A stretch of 64,000 nucleotides of DNA from Burkholderia lata (GTDB taxonomy: Bacteria > Pseudomonadota > Gammaproteobacteria > Burkholderiales > Burkholderiaceae), in contig NZ_CABVQK010000022.1 of NCBI RefSeq assembly GCF_902499335.1, forward strand, positions 1-64,000, written 5' to 3'. Shown here one piece after another: positions 24,507 to 31,976 of this stretch (positions are counted from its first letter, which is position 1; the number at the start of each line of letters is the position of its first letter). Below the pieces are notes generated by a model that was not told where the DNA came from, did not search any database, and saw only the letters and a list, made by a program, of their open reading frames with translations. The translations under genes were made by a program, and so were the position numbers.

Positions 24507-24509
24507 CGC

Positions 24510-24558
24510 GCGGCGGGCGGCGCGCCCGCCGCCTCATCGTCTCCCCACCGTCGTGGGG
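24510..24558. terminator. Two hairpins between convergent TetR and MarR genes
   Basis: GCGGCGGGCG/CGCCCGCCGC (24510-24532, 3-nt loop) and CCCCAC/GTGGGG (24543-24558, 4-nt loop) fill the 62-bp gap between two convergent genes. T-runs are short, so strength is uncertain. Confidence 0.5.
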
Positions 24559-24568
24559 TTCGGGCGCG

Positions 24569-25057
24569 CTATGACTCGTCGCCGACGCGCAGCGGTGCGC
24601 GGCTCTGCTCGTTGTTCAAATGGACGAACTTGCGCAACAGGCGCACCAGTTCCTGCGAATCGTCCTCTCCCATTCCGTCGAACAGGCCGGCACGCAGCTC
24701 CTTCACCGACGGAATCAGATGTGTGAGCAGTTCGACGCCCGCCGGCGTCAGCAGCAGGCGGCGCTGACGCCGCGGCAGCACTTCGCGCACGATCAATCCT
24801 TTCGCTTCGAGCCGGACCGCGAGATCCGCGGTCGTCGACGTGTCGAGCGCGACCCGCTGCGCGAGCGTCACCTGATCGAGCCCCGGGCACTCGTACAGCA
24901 TCCGCAGGACCGCGTACTGCACCGGCGTCACGTCCCGGCCCAGCTTCTCGTAGAACATCGCAACCGCGATCTGGTGCGCGCGCCGGATCAGGTGCCCCGG
25001 TTCGTCGTACAGATCGAGCGGGAAAACCGGCAGGTCGGCGGGATTCGTTTTTTCCAT
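24569..25057 (-). CDS. MarR-family transcriptional regulator of the vanillate cluster
   Basis: 162 residues from the ATG at 25057. Winged-helix MarR layout: helices around RRAHQIAVAMFYEKLGRDVTPVQYAVLRML, the recognition region LDQVTLAQRVALDTSTTADLAVRLEAKGL, and the wing VLPRRQRRLLLTPAGVELL. It is divergent from vanA, with a perfect ACTGAAT-CTC-ATTCAGT palindrome between them, so it most likely represses vanAB and is released by an aromatic acid. Vanillate operons in several other bacteria use GntR- or PadR-type repressors, so a MarR type here is notable. Confidence 0.85.
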   Translation of the reverse strand: MEKTNPADLPVFPLDLYDEPGHLIRRAHQIAVAMFYEKLGRDVTPVQYAVLRMLYECPGLDQVTLAQRVALDTSTTADLAVRLEAKGLIVREVLPRRQRRLLLTPAGVELLTHLIPSVKELRAGLFDGMGEDDSQELVRLLRKFVHLNNEQSRAPLRVGDES

Positions 25058-25181
25058 GAATAGTCGATGACATAAGCGGCGCGAGCCGGTTGCGCGCGCC
25101 GACGGCATGGCGCTGCCTCGCGCCATTTCCCGGGAAAACCAGTATACCGCTCGCCTTGCCCCAGCCAATCTCAATGAGTAC

Positions 25182-25198
25182 ACTGAATCTCATTCAGT
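25182..25198. promoter_or_regulatory. Operator candidate for the MarR regulator
   Basis: ACTGAAT (25182-25188) and ATTCAGT (25192-25198) are perfect 7-bp arms around CTC, flanked by GTACAC repeats, in the divergent gap between the MarR gene and vanA. Typical MarR operator size. Confidence 0.6.
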
Positions 25199-25255
25199 AC
25201 ACGGAATGAAGAGATGCCGCGTACCGGCGGCATCGACCTGACGGAGACGACGAAC

Positions 25256-26335
25256 GTGTTTCTCAAGAATGCTTGGTACGTGGCGTGCACACCCGATGAA
25301 ATCGACGGCAAGCCGCTGGGCCGCAAGATCTGCAACGAGTCGATGGTGTTTTACCGCGCGGCGGATGGCCGGGTCGCCGCACTCGAGGACTTCTGCCCGC
25401 ACCGCGGTGCACCGCTGTCGCTGGGATTCGTGCGCGACGGCGTACTCGTGTGCGGCTATCACGGGCTGGAAATGGGCTGCAACGGCAAGGCGGCCGGCAT
25501 GCCGGGCCAGCGTGTCGGCGGCTTCCCGCCGATTCGCAGCTTCCCGGCGATCGAGCGCTACGGATTCATCTGGGTCTGGCCAGGCGACGCGTCGGAAGCC
25601 GATCCCGCCAAACTGCCCGCGCTGGCGTGGGCCGAGGATCCGGCCTGGGCCCACGGCGGCGGCCTGTATCACATCCGCTGCGACTACCGGCTGATGATCG
25701 ACAACCTGATGGATCTCACGCACGAAACCTACGTCCATGCGACGAGCATCGGCCAGAAGGAAATCGACGAAGCGCCGCCGAAGACCACCAGCCACGGCGA
25801 CGAAGTCGTCACGAGCCGCTTCATGGAAAACGTGATGCCGCCGCCGTTCTGGCAAATGGGGTTGCGCGGCAACGGGCTGGCCGACGACGTGCCGGTCGAT
25901 CGCTGGCAGATCTGTCGCTTCACGCCGCCGAGCCACGTGATGATCGAAGTCGGTGTCGCGCATGCGGGCCACGGCGGCTACGACGCGCCGGCCGGACTGA
26001 AGGCGTCGTCGATCGTCGTCGATTTCATCACGCCCGAGACGGACACCTCGATCTGGTACTTCTGGGGGATGGCGCGCAACTTCCGGCCCGACGATCACGC
26101 ACTGACCACCGAGATCCGCGAAGGCCAGGGCAAGATCTTCGCCGAGGATCTCGAGATGCTCGAGCGCCAGCAGCTCAACCTGGAGAAGTGGCCCGATCGC
26201 AAGCTGCTCAAACTCAACATCGACGCGGGCGGCGTGCTGTCGCGCAAGGTGATCGAGCGGCTGCTCGCCGACGAAAACGCGTCGAGCCCGCAGCGGCCCG
26301 TGATCCCGGTTGCGCAGATCAAGGAGGCGTCATGA
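25256..26335 (+). CDS. vanA: Vanillate O-demethylase oxygenase subunit
   Basis: 359 residues from the GTG at 25256, giving the usual VanA start (MFLKNAWYVACTPDEI) with GGAG upstream; an ATG at 25214 would add 14 atypical residues. The Rieske [2Fe-2S] ligands are Cys47/His49 and Cys66/His69 (CPHRG...CGYHG). The mononuclear iron site is DNLMDLTHETYVH with His156 and His161. It O-demethylates vanillate to protocatechuate and formaldehyde with electrons from VanB. Its stop codon overlaps the vanB start (ATGA), indicating translational coupling. Isovanillate or other methoxybenzoates are possible substrates. Confidence 0.92.
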   Translation: MFLKNAWYVACTPDEIDGKPLGRKICNESMVFYRAADGRVAALEDFCPHRGAPLSLGFVRDGVLVCGYHGLEMGCNGKAAGMPGQRVGGFPPIRSFPAIERYGFIWVWPGDASEADPAKLPALAWAEDPAWAHGGGLYHIRCDYRLMIDNLMDLTHETYVHATSIGQKEIDEAPPKTTSHGDEVVTSRFMENVMPPPFWQMGLRGNGLADDVPVDRWQICRFTPPSHVMIEVGVAHAGHGGYDAPAGLKASSIVVDFITPETDTSIWYFWGMARNFRPDDHALTTEIREGQGKIFAEDLEMLERQQLNLEKWPDRKLLKLNIDAGGVLSRKVIERLLADENASSPQRPVIPVAQIKEAS

Positions 26336-27297
26336 GCACCGCGACGCTGACGGTCCGGGTGGCCCGCAAGTGGCAGGAAGCACGCGACATCTGCGGCTTC
26401 GAATTCGTCAGCGATGACGGCTCGCCGCTGCCGCGCTTCGATGCCGGCGCCCATATCGACGTGCATCTGCCGGGTGGCCTCGTGCGCCAGTATTCGCTGT
26501 GCAACCACCCGGAGCACGGCGACCGCTATCAGATCGCCGTGCTGCGCGATGCCGACGGTCGCGGTGGGTCGCGTGCCATTCACGACGAAGTGCGGCAAGG
26601 CGATACCGTGCGGATCGGCGTGCCGCGCAATCAGTTTTCGCTCGCCCCCGACGCACCGCACCACCTGCTGCTCGCAGGCGGGATCGGCGTCACGCCGATT
26701 CTCTCCATGGCGGAACGGCTGTTCTCCTCCGGCTTGCCATTCGACCTGCACTATTGCGCGCGCTCGACCGACCGCATGGCGTTCGTCGAGCGGATCAACG
26801 CAGCCGGGTTCCATGACCGCGCCCGCCTCCACGTCGACGACGGCGCCCCCGCGCAACGCTTCGACCTGGCCGCCGTGCTCGCCGCGGCGCCCGACGGCAC
26901 GCACCTGTACGTATGCGGGCCGCGCGGCTTCATGGATGCGGTGCTGAACGCCGCGCGCGAGGGCGGCTGGGCCGAAGCGCGACTGCACTACGAATTCTTC
27001 GGCGGTGCGGTTGCGTCGTCCGGCTCGGACCGCGCGTTCCAGGTCCGGATCGCGAGCAGCGGCAAGGTGATCGACGTGCCGGCCGAATGCACGGTCATCG
27101 CGGCGCTGGCCGCGAACGGCGTCGACGTGCTGACGTCGTGCGAGCAAGGCGTCTGCGGTACCTGCGCGACGCGCGTGCTGCAAGGCGAGCCCGATCATCG
27201 CGATTCGTATCTGACCGAACAGGAACAGGCGGCCGGCGACCAGTTCATGCCGTGCTGTTCGCGGTCGCGCAGCGACCTGCTGGTACTCGATCTGTAG
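26332..27297 (+). CDS. vanB: Vanillate O-demethylase reductase subunit
   Basis: 321 residues, ATG overlapping the vanA stop by 4 bp, with AAGGAGG at 26321-26327. Domain order is that of class IA reductases: flavin-binding (GGLVRQYSLCNHPE), NAD-binding (LLLAGGIGVTPILSMAE, then YVCGPRGFMDAV) and a C-terminal plant-type [2Fe-2S] ferredoxin with CEQGVCGTC and a later Cys-Cys pair (MPCCSRS). It moves electrons from NADH to the VanA Rieske centre and possibly also to the second oxygenase downstream, which has no reductase of its own nearby. Confidence 0.93.
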   Translation: MSTATLTVRVARKWQEARDICGFEFVSDDGSPLPRFDAGAHIDVHLPGGLVRQYSLCNHPEHGDRYQIAVLRDADGRGGSRAIHDEVRQGDTVRIGVPRNQFSLAPDAPHHLLLAGGIGVTPILSMAERLFSSGLPFDLHYCARSTDRMAFVERINAAGFHDRARLHVDDGAPAQRFDLAAVLAAAPDGTHLYVCGPRGFMDAVLNAAREGGWAEARLHYEFFGGAVASSGSDRAFQVRIASSGKVIDVPAECTVIAALAANGVDVLTSCEQGVCGTCATRVLQGEPDHRDSYLTEQEQAAGDQFMPCCSRSRSDLLVLDL

Positions 27298-27346
27298 ACG
27301 GACCCGCCCGACCCGAGGCGGCCAACCACAATACTGGAGACGATCA

Positions 27347-28408
27347 ATGGAACAACCTACCCGGTCATCATTCAATACTGCTAAATTCCCGGTCGACCGA
27401 TGGTGGGTCGCCGCGCTGTCATCCGAACTGACGGACAAACCCGTCGCCCGCACGCTGCTCGGCCATCCGGTCGTCCTGTTCCGGTTGCCGTCCGGGGAAG
27501 TCGGTGCGCTGGAGGATCGCTGCTGCCACAAGTCGCTGCCGCTGTCGTGCGGCTCGCTCGAAGCGCGCGGCCTGCGCTGCGGCTATCACGGCCTGCTGTT
27601 CGACCGCGACGGCGCATGCGTCGAGATTCCCGGCCAGGACCGGATTCCGGCCAAGGCGTGCGTGTCGTCGTACCCGGTGCAGGAGCAGGACGCGATCGTG
27701 TGGATCTGGATCGGCGCCGACGCGCACGCTCGACCGACCTACGCGCCGCCGCGCTACGCGTTCCACGGGGATCCGCAATACCGGTTCGGCGGCGGCAACT
27801 ACCATTACGACGCACCGTATCAACTGATTCACGACAACCTGATGGACCTGAGCCACCTCGGCTATGTCCATCTGAAAACGATCGGCGGCAACGCACCGCT
27901 GCACATGGGCGCGGAAACCCGCGTCAGCAGCGACGGCGACACGGTGACACTGGTTCGCCGGATGCCGGATTCCGTCCCGCCGCCGACCTACACCGCCGCA
28001 TGGCCGTTCGCGGCCCGCGTCGATCGGTGGCAGGAAATCGAGTTCCACGTGTCGCACATCCGGATCTGGACCGGCGCGATGGACGCCGGTACCGGCGACC
28101 TGCACGATCCGGCGCGTGGCGGCTTTCACATGCGCGGCTTCCACGGCATCACGCCCGAGACGGAAACCACGACGCACTACTTCTGGACCGTCGCGACCAA
28201 TCCGCAACACGACGTCGAGCGCGTCGCGCAAACGGTCATCGAGCAATCCGCCGCGACGTTCGACGAGGACAAGACCGTGATCGAAGCGCAATACCGGAAT
28301 CAGCTGCGTTTTCCAGACGGCCGCCAGCTCGACATTCACGTCGACGCAGGCCCCAATCGCGCGCGGCGCGTGATCGAACGACTGCTGCTGCAACCCGAAC
28401 CCGCGTAA
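27347..28408 (+). CDS. Second Rieske oxygenase alpha subunit (VanA/TsaM-like)
   Basis: 353 residues, 49 bp after vanB. Rieske ligands are Cys59/His61 (RCCHKS) and Cys78/His81 (CGYHG). The mononuclear iron site reads DNLMDLSHLGYVH. It aligns with vanillate/toluenesulfonate-type O-demethylases and methyl oxygenases in length and architecture but differs from VanA in the substrate half (GGGNYHYDAPYQLIH, HMRGFHGITPETETTTHYFW). It probably acts on another methoxylated or methyl aromatic acid, taking electrons from VanB. Substrate unknown. Confidence 0.85.
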   Translation: MEQPTRSSFNTAKFPVDRWWVAALSSELTDKPVARTLLGHPVVLFRLPSGEVGALEDRCCHKSLPLSCGSLEARGLRCGYHGLLFDRDGACVEIPGQDRIPAKACVSSYPVQEQDAIVWIWIGADAHARPTYAPPRYAFHGDPQYRFGGGNYHYDAPYQLIHDNLMDLSHLGYVHLKTIGGNAPLHMGAETRVSSDGDTVTLVRRMPDSVPPPTYTAAWPFAARVDRWQEIEFHVSHIRIWTGAMDAGTGDLHDPARGGFHMRGFHGITPETETTTHYFWTVATNPQHDVERVAQTVIEQSAATFDEDKTVIEAQYRNQLRFPDGRQLDIHVDAGPNRARRVIERLLLQPEPA

Positions 28409-28564
28409 GCATCGTGCCGGCGCACTAGCGGCGCCTGCCGGCCGCGGCGGGTGTTTCCCGGGGATGCCCGTCATCCCGCGCATTCGGTTTCATCCCATCC
28501 GCTACCGCCGGCTTCGATTCCATTCCATTTGATTAGTCATACTATTTTATGAAGGATCTTTGAC

Positions 28565-29908
28565 GTGAGTGCAAATATCCGCAATACGATCGACGAATCC
28601 CCGATGAGCGCGTTCCAGACGATGGCGGTTACGGCCTGCGTCGTGCTGAACATGCTCGATGGCTTCGACGTGCTGGCCGTCGCGTTCGCCGCGCCGCACC
28701 TGGCGGCCGAATGGAAACTGAGCGGCAAGGAAATCGGCCTGCTGTTGAGCGCCGGGCTGGCCGGCATGGGCATCGGCTCGGTGCTGATCGCGCCGCTGGC
28801 CGACCGCGTCGGCCGCCGCCGCATCATCCTGTTCTGCCTCGCAGTGATCTCGACCGGGATGCTTGCCTGTGCGGCCACGCACGGTACGCTGCAACTCGCC
28901 ATCGCGCGGGCGTACACGGGGCTCGGCATCGGCGGCATGCTGGCGAGCCTGACCGTGATCAGCGGCGAGTACGCATCGAACAAATGGCGCAGCGCCGCGA
29001 TCGGCATGCAGTCGACCGGCTACGCGATCGGCGCCACCGCCGGCGGCGTCATCGCCGGCTACCTGCTGTCGACGTGGGGATGGCGCAGCGTGTTCGCGTT
29101 CGGCGGCATCCTGACCTTGCTGGCGATCCCGATGGTGCTTGCGCTGCTGCCGGAATCGCTCGATTTCCTGCTGGCGAGGCGTCCGGACGACGCGCTGCGG
29201 AAAATCAACCGCATCCTCGCGAGAATGAAGCGCGCACCGATCGACTCGCTGCCGATCGCGACCTCGTCCACCGGCGCGGCGAGCCCCGCGTCGAGCTGGA
29301 CGGCCGTGCTGCGCGCTCCGCTCGCGCGCCGCACGATCGCGTTGTGGATCGCGTTCTTCCTCGTGATGGGCAGCTTCTACTTCGTCGTGAGCTGGACGCC
29401 GAAGCTGCTGGTCCAGGCCGGGCTGTCGGCATCGCAGGGCGTCACCGGCGGCGTACTGCTCAACCTCGGCGGCATCGCGGGCGCGTCGCTCTTCAGCCTG
29501 CTGTCGACGCGTTTCGGCCTGCGCAATCTGTTGGGCGCGACCCTGCTGCTCGGCGGCGCGCTGATGGTCGTGTTCGGCGCGAACACGGGCTCGCTCGGCA
29601 TCGGGATGACCGTCGGGGTATTCCTCGGCGCGGTGATCAATGCGTGCGTGGCCGGCATGTATGCGCTGTCGCCGACGCCGTACCCCGCCGAAATCCGCAC
29701 GACCGGCATCGGCCTTGCGGTCGGTATCGGCCGCCTCGGCGCGATCCTGTCGCCGATGACGGTCGGTGCGCTGCTGGATGACGGCTGGTCCGTGTCCCAT
29801 CTCTATCTCGCGTTCCTCGTGCCGATGGCCGGCGCGGCAATCGCCGTCTTCATGGTGGGCTCGCGTGCCGCGGCGCCGCGCCGGCAACACGACCCGGCGA
29901 TGTCGTAA
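28565..29908 (+). CDS. MFS aromatic acid transporter (AAHS family)
   Basis: 447 residues, GTG start with GAAGGAT upstream (28551-28557). Twelve hydrophobic segments with the AAHS signature: an acidic first helix (VVLNMLDGFDVLAVAFAAP), the loop PLADRVGRRRI and a matching C-terminal half (SPTPYPAEIRTTGIGLAVGIGRLGA). It resembles PcaK/VanK/MhpT carriers that import 4-hydroxybenzoate or vanillate with protons at the inner membrane. It follows the two oxygenase genes on the same strand, so it likely supplies their substrate. Confidence 0.9.
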   Translation: MSANIRNTIDESPMSAFQTMAVTACVVLNMLDGFDVLAVAFAAPHLAAEWKLSGKEIGLLLSAGLAGMGIGSVLIAPLADRVGRRRIILFCLAVISTGMLACAATHGTLQLAIARAYTGLGIGGMLASLTVISGEYASNKWRSAAIGMQSTGYAIGATAGGVIAGYLLSTWGWRSVFAFGGILTLLAIPMVLALLPESLDFLLARRPDDALRKINRILARMKRAPIDSLPIATSSTGAASPASSWTAVLRAPLARRTIALWIAFFLVMGSFYFVVSWTPKLLVQAGLSASQGVTGGVLLNLGGIAGASLFSLLSTRFGLRNLLGATLLLGGALMVVFGANTGSLGIGMTVGVFLGAVINACVAGMYALSPTPYPAEIRTTGIGLAVGIGRLGAILSPMTVGALLDDGWSVSHLYLAFLVPMAGAAIAVFMVGSRAAAPRRQHDPAMS

Positions 29909-30010
29909 CACGCGACGCCCGCAGTCCTGCCGATACGCGTCGGCATTCCGGATCCGTCCGGTTCAATAAAAAAATCGATAAGCATATCTACATACTGTTT
30001 GGAGACAGCC

Positions 30011-31105
30011 ATGAAAACGAAACTGGGTGTCGCACTCGCGACGGCAATGGCGCTGGCCGGACCGGCCTGTGCGCAAAGCAGCGTCACGCTGTACGGGATC
30101 ATCGATACCGGCGTGTCCTACTACAACAACGCCGCGCACGGCGGATCGTTCACGGGCATGCCGACGCTGACCGGCGAGGTGCCGTCACGGTGGGGGCTGA
30201 GAGGCACGGAGGATCTCGGCGGCGGCTATCAGGCCTTCTTCGTGCTCGAAAACGGCTTCCAGCCCGGCACCGGTGCACTGAACTACGGCGGGCGCCTGTT
30301 CGGGCGACAGGCGAACGTCGGCGTGAACAGTCCGTTCGGCGCGCTGACCCTCGGCCGCCAGATGAACATGTCGATGATCGTGCTGACCAATGCCGACGTG
30401 ATCGGCCCGTCGATTCACTCGATGGCGGATTTCGATTCCTATCTGCCGAACGCGCGCAGCGACAATGCGATCGGCTACAAGGGCACGTTCCACGGCGTGA
30501 CGCTCGGCGCCACCTACAGCTTCGGCCGCGACGCGGCCGGGCCGGCAGGGCCGTCGGCGACGGGCTGCGCCGGACAGGTGCCCGGTGATATCGTCGCCTG
30601 CCGTCAGTACACGGCGATGCTCGCGTATGACGCGAGCAACTTCGGGCTCGCCGCGTCGCACGACGTAATGCGCGGCGGCGGCGGCGCGCTGGCCCCGCTG
30701 AACAATCCGGCGTACACCGACACGCGCGACATCGTCGCCGGCTACGTGAAGATCGGGCCCGCGAAACTGGGCGCCGGATGGATCCGCCGCAACCTCGCGG
30801 CGGCCGAACACCTGCAGGCCGATATCGTGTTCGCCGGCGGCACGTACTACGCGACGCCCTACCTCGCGCTCGACCTTCAGGGCGTACGCTACCTGCAGCG
30901 CCGCGAAAACAGTGAAGGCGGCACGAATGCCACGCTGCTCGTCGGCCGCGCGAACTATTTCCTGTCGAAGCGGACGACCGTCTATACGTCGGTGGGCTAC
31001 ATGTTCAACAGCACGCTGGCTGCGAACGCGGTCGCTGCCGGCGGGACGGTCGGGACCGGAATGAACCAGCTCGGCGTGATGGCCGGCATCCAGCAGAAGT
31101 TCTGA
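30011..31105 (+). CDS. Outer membrane porin (OmpC-like, Burkholderia type)
   Basis: 364 residues from the ATG at 30011 with GGAGA just upstream. The signal peptide (MKTKLGVALATAMALAGPACAQ) is followed by the standard opening SSVTLYGIIDTGVSYYNN, the RWGLRGTEDLGGGYQAFFVLENGF motif and a C-terminal Phe (QLGVMAGIQQKF), as in trimeric 16-stranded porins. It lies 102 bp after the aromatic transporter, so it is likely the outer-membrane entry for the same substrates. Confidence 0.93.
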   Translation: MKTKLGVALATAMALAGPACAQSSVTLYGIIDTGVSYYNNAAHGGSFTGMPTLTGEVPSRWGLRGTEDLGGGYQAFFVLENGFQPGTGALNYGGRLFGRQANVGVNSPFGALTLGRQMNMSMIVLTNADVIGPSIHSMADFDSYLPNARSDNAIGYKGTFHGVTLGATYSFGRDAAGPAGPSATGCAGQVPGDIVACRQYTAMLAYDASNFGLAASHDVMRGGGGALAPLNNPAYTDTRDIVAGYVKIGPAKLGAGWIRRNLAAAEHLQADIVFAGGTYYATPYLALDLQGVRYLQRRENSEGGTNATLLVGRANYFLSKRTTVYTSVGYMFNSTLAANAVAAGGTVGTGMNQLGVMAGIQQKF

Positions 31106-31130
31106 ACGCCGGACACCGCGCCAGCGCAGG

Positions 31131-31577
31131 TCAGTTGGCGAGCCGGCAGTGCGAGAGCTTCAACCCCGGCAGGACGGGCGCATCGATATAGCCTTCGTTC
31201 ACGCAGCTGAAGCGGAACGCGGCCGACGTGACGAACGGCTTGATCTCGCCGCCGGGGAATTTCGGCTTCAGTGCATCCTGGTCGGCCACGTCGAAATGCG
31301 TGTCGAACTGCTCGCCGTCGGCCGTCAGCGCGCCGAAATAGGTGCCGCCCGGGTCGCTGCCCATCCGGATCACGGCGCCGACGAACACGAGGCGCTTGCC
31401 GTCGTACTTCGTCTTCGCGGCGGCCATGTCCTGCGTATAGGCCTCGATCACGGCGCCGTAACGCGCGTCGATCGCGGGCTCGGTGTCCGACGCGGCGCAG
31501 GCGGTCTGGTGAACGCCCGCCAGCATCGTGCACGCCGCAAGCGCGGCCGCCGCGAACGGCGCGGAAATCTTCTTCAT
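31131..31577 (-). CDS. Secreted OB-fold-like protein (tRNA_anti-like family)
   Basis: 148 residues, ATG with GGGAGA upstream. The signal peptide runs to about AHQTACA/AS, then VIEAYTQDMAAAKTKYDGKRLVFVGAVIRMGSD, which resembles the OB-fold tRNA_anti-like domain in which a helix precedes the first strand. Two late cysteines (SCVNEG...SHCRLAN) may form a disulphide. Probably periplasmic; such domains rarely bind RNA in this context and function is unknown. Convergent with the porin (25 bp apart). Confidence 0.6.
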   Translation of the reverse strand: MKKISAPFAAAALAACTMLAGVHQTACAASDTEPAIDARYGAVIEAYTQDMAAAKTKYDGKRLVFVGAVIRMGSDPGGTYFGALTADGEQFDTHFDVADQDALKPKFPGGEIKPFVTSAAFRFSCVNEGYIDAPVLPGLKLSHCRLAN

Positions 31578-31976
31578 GGGTGGTCTCCCGTCTAACGTGG
31601 TGGTTGAAGTAATTGAAGCCCGGCGCTTGCGCCGGACGAATTCGCTTCCGTTGCTTTAATCGTTCGAATGGCGGAACACGGCTGCGATCACTTCACCACC
31701 CGCATGGTCGTGCGCGGTGCGCAGCGTCGCGCTGAACGCGACGTGACAGGAAGATGACATGGTGCGGCCCCCGGCTCTCTCATTGAATTTCACTACGTCT
31801 GATTTTGGTCGCTACGGTAGCAGACGGCCGACGGCCCGGCAACCAAGGCCCGCGTGCCGCCGATCACCTCATTACAATTGCAAATGATTCTCATTACATA
31901 TATTATTCACCCCCTGGTCGCGGTGGAACGCTGCGGCCCGCGACACGATCCTTAGTACTCCGTCCTGCATCGATTC
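31578..31976. other. Intergenic region with Fur box
   Basis: 399 bp between divergent genes. The only clear element is a Fur-like site at 31880-31898, 78 bp before the TonB receptor start. No credible gene. Confidence 0.5.
31880..31898 (+). promoter_or_regulatory. Fur box upstream of TonB receptor
   Basis: GCAAATGATTCTCATTACA contains the palindrome AATGA-TTC-TCATT (31883-31895), close to the GATAATGATAATCATTATC consensus. It predicts repression by Fur with iron. Confidence 0.75.
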
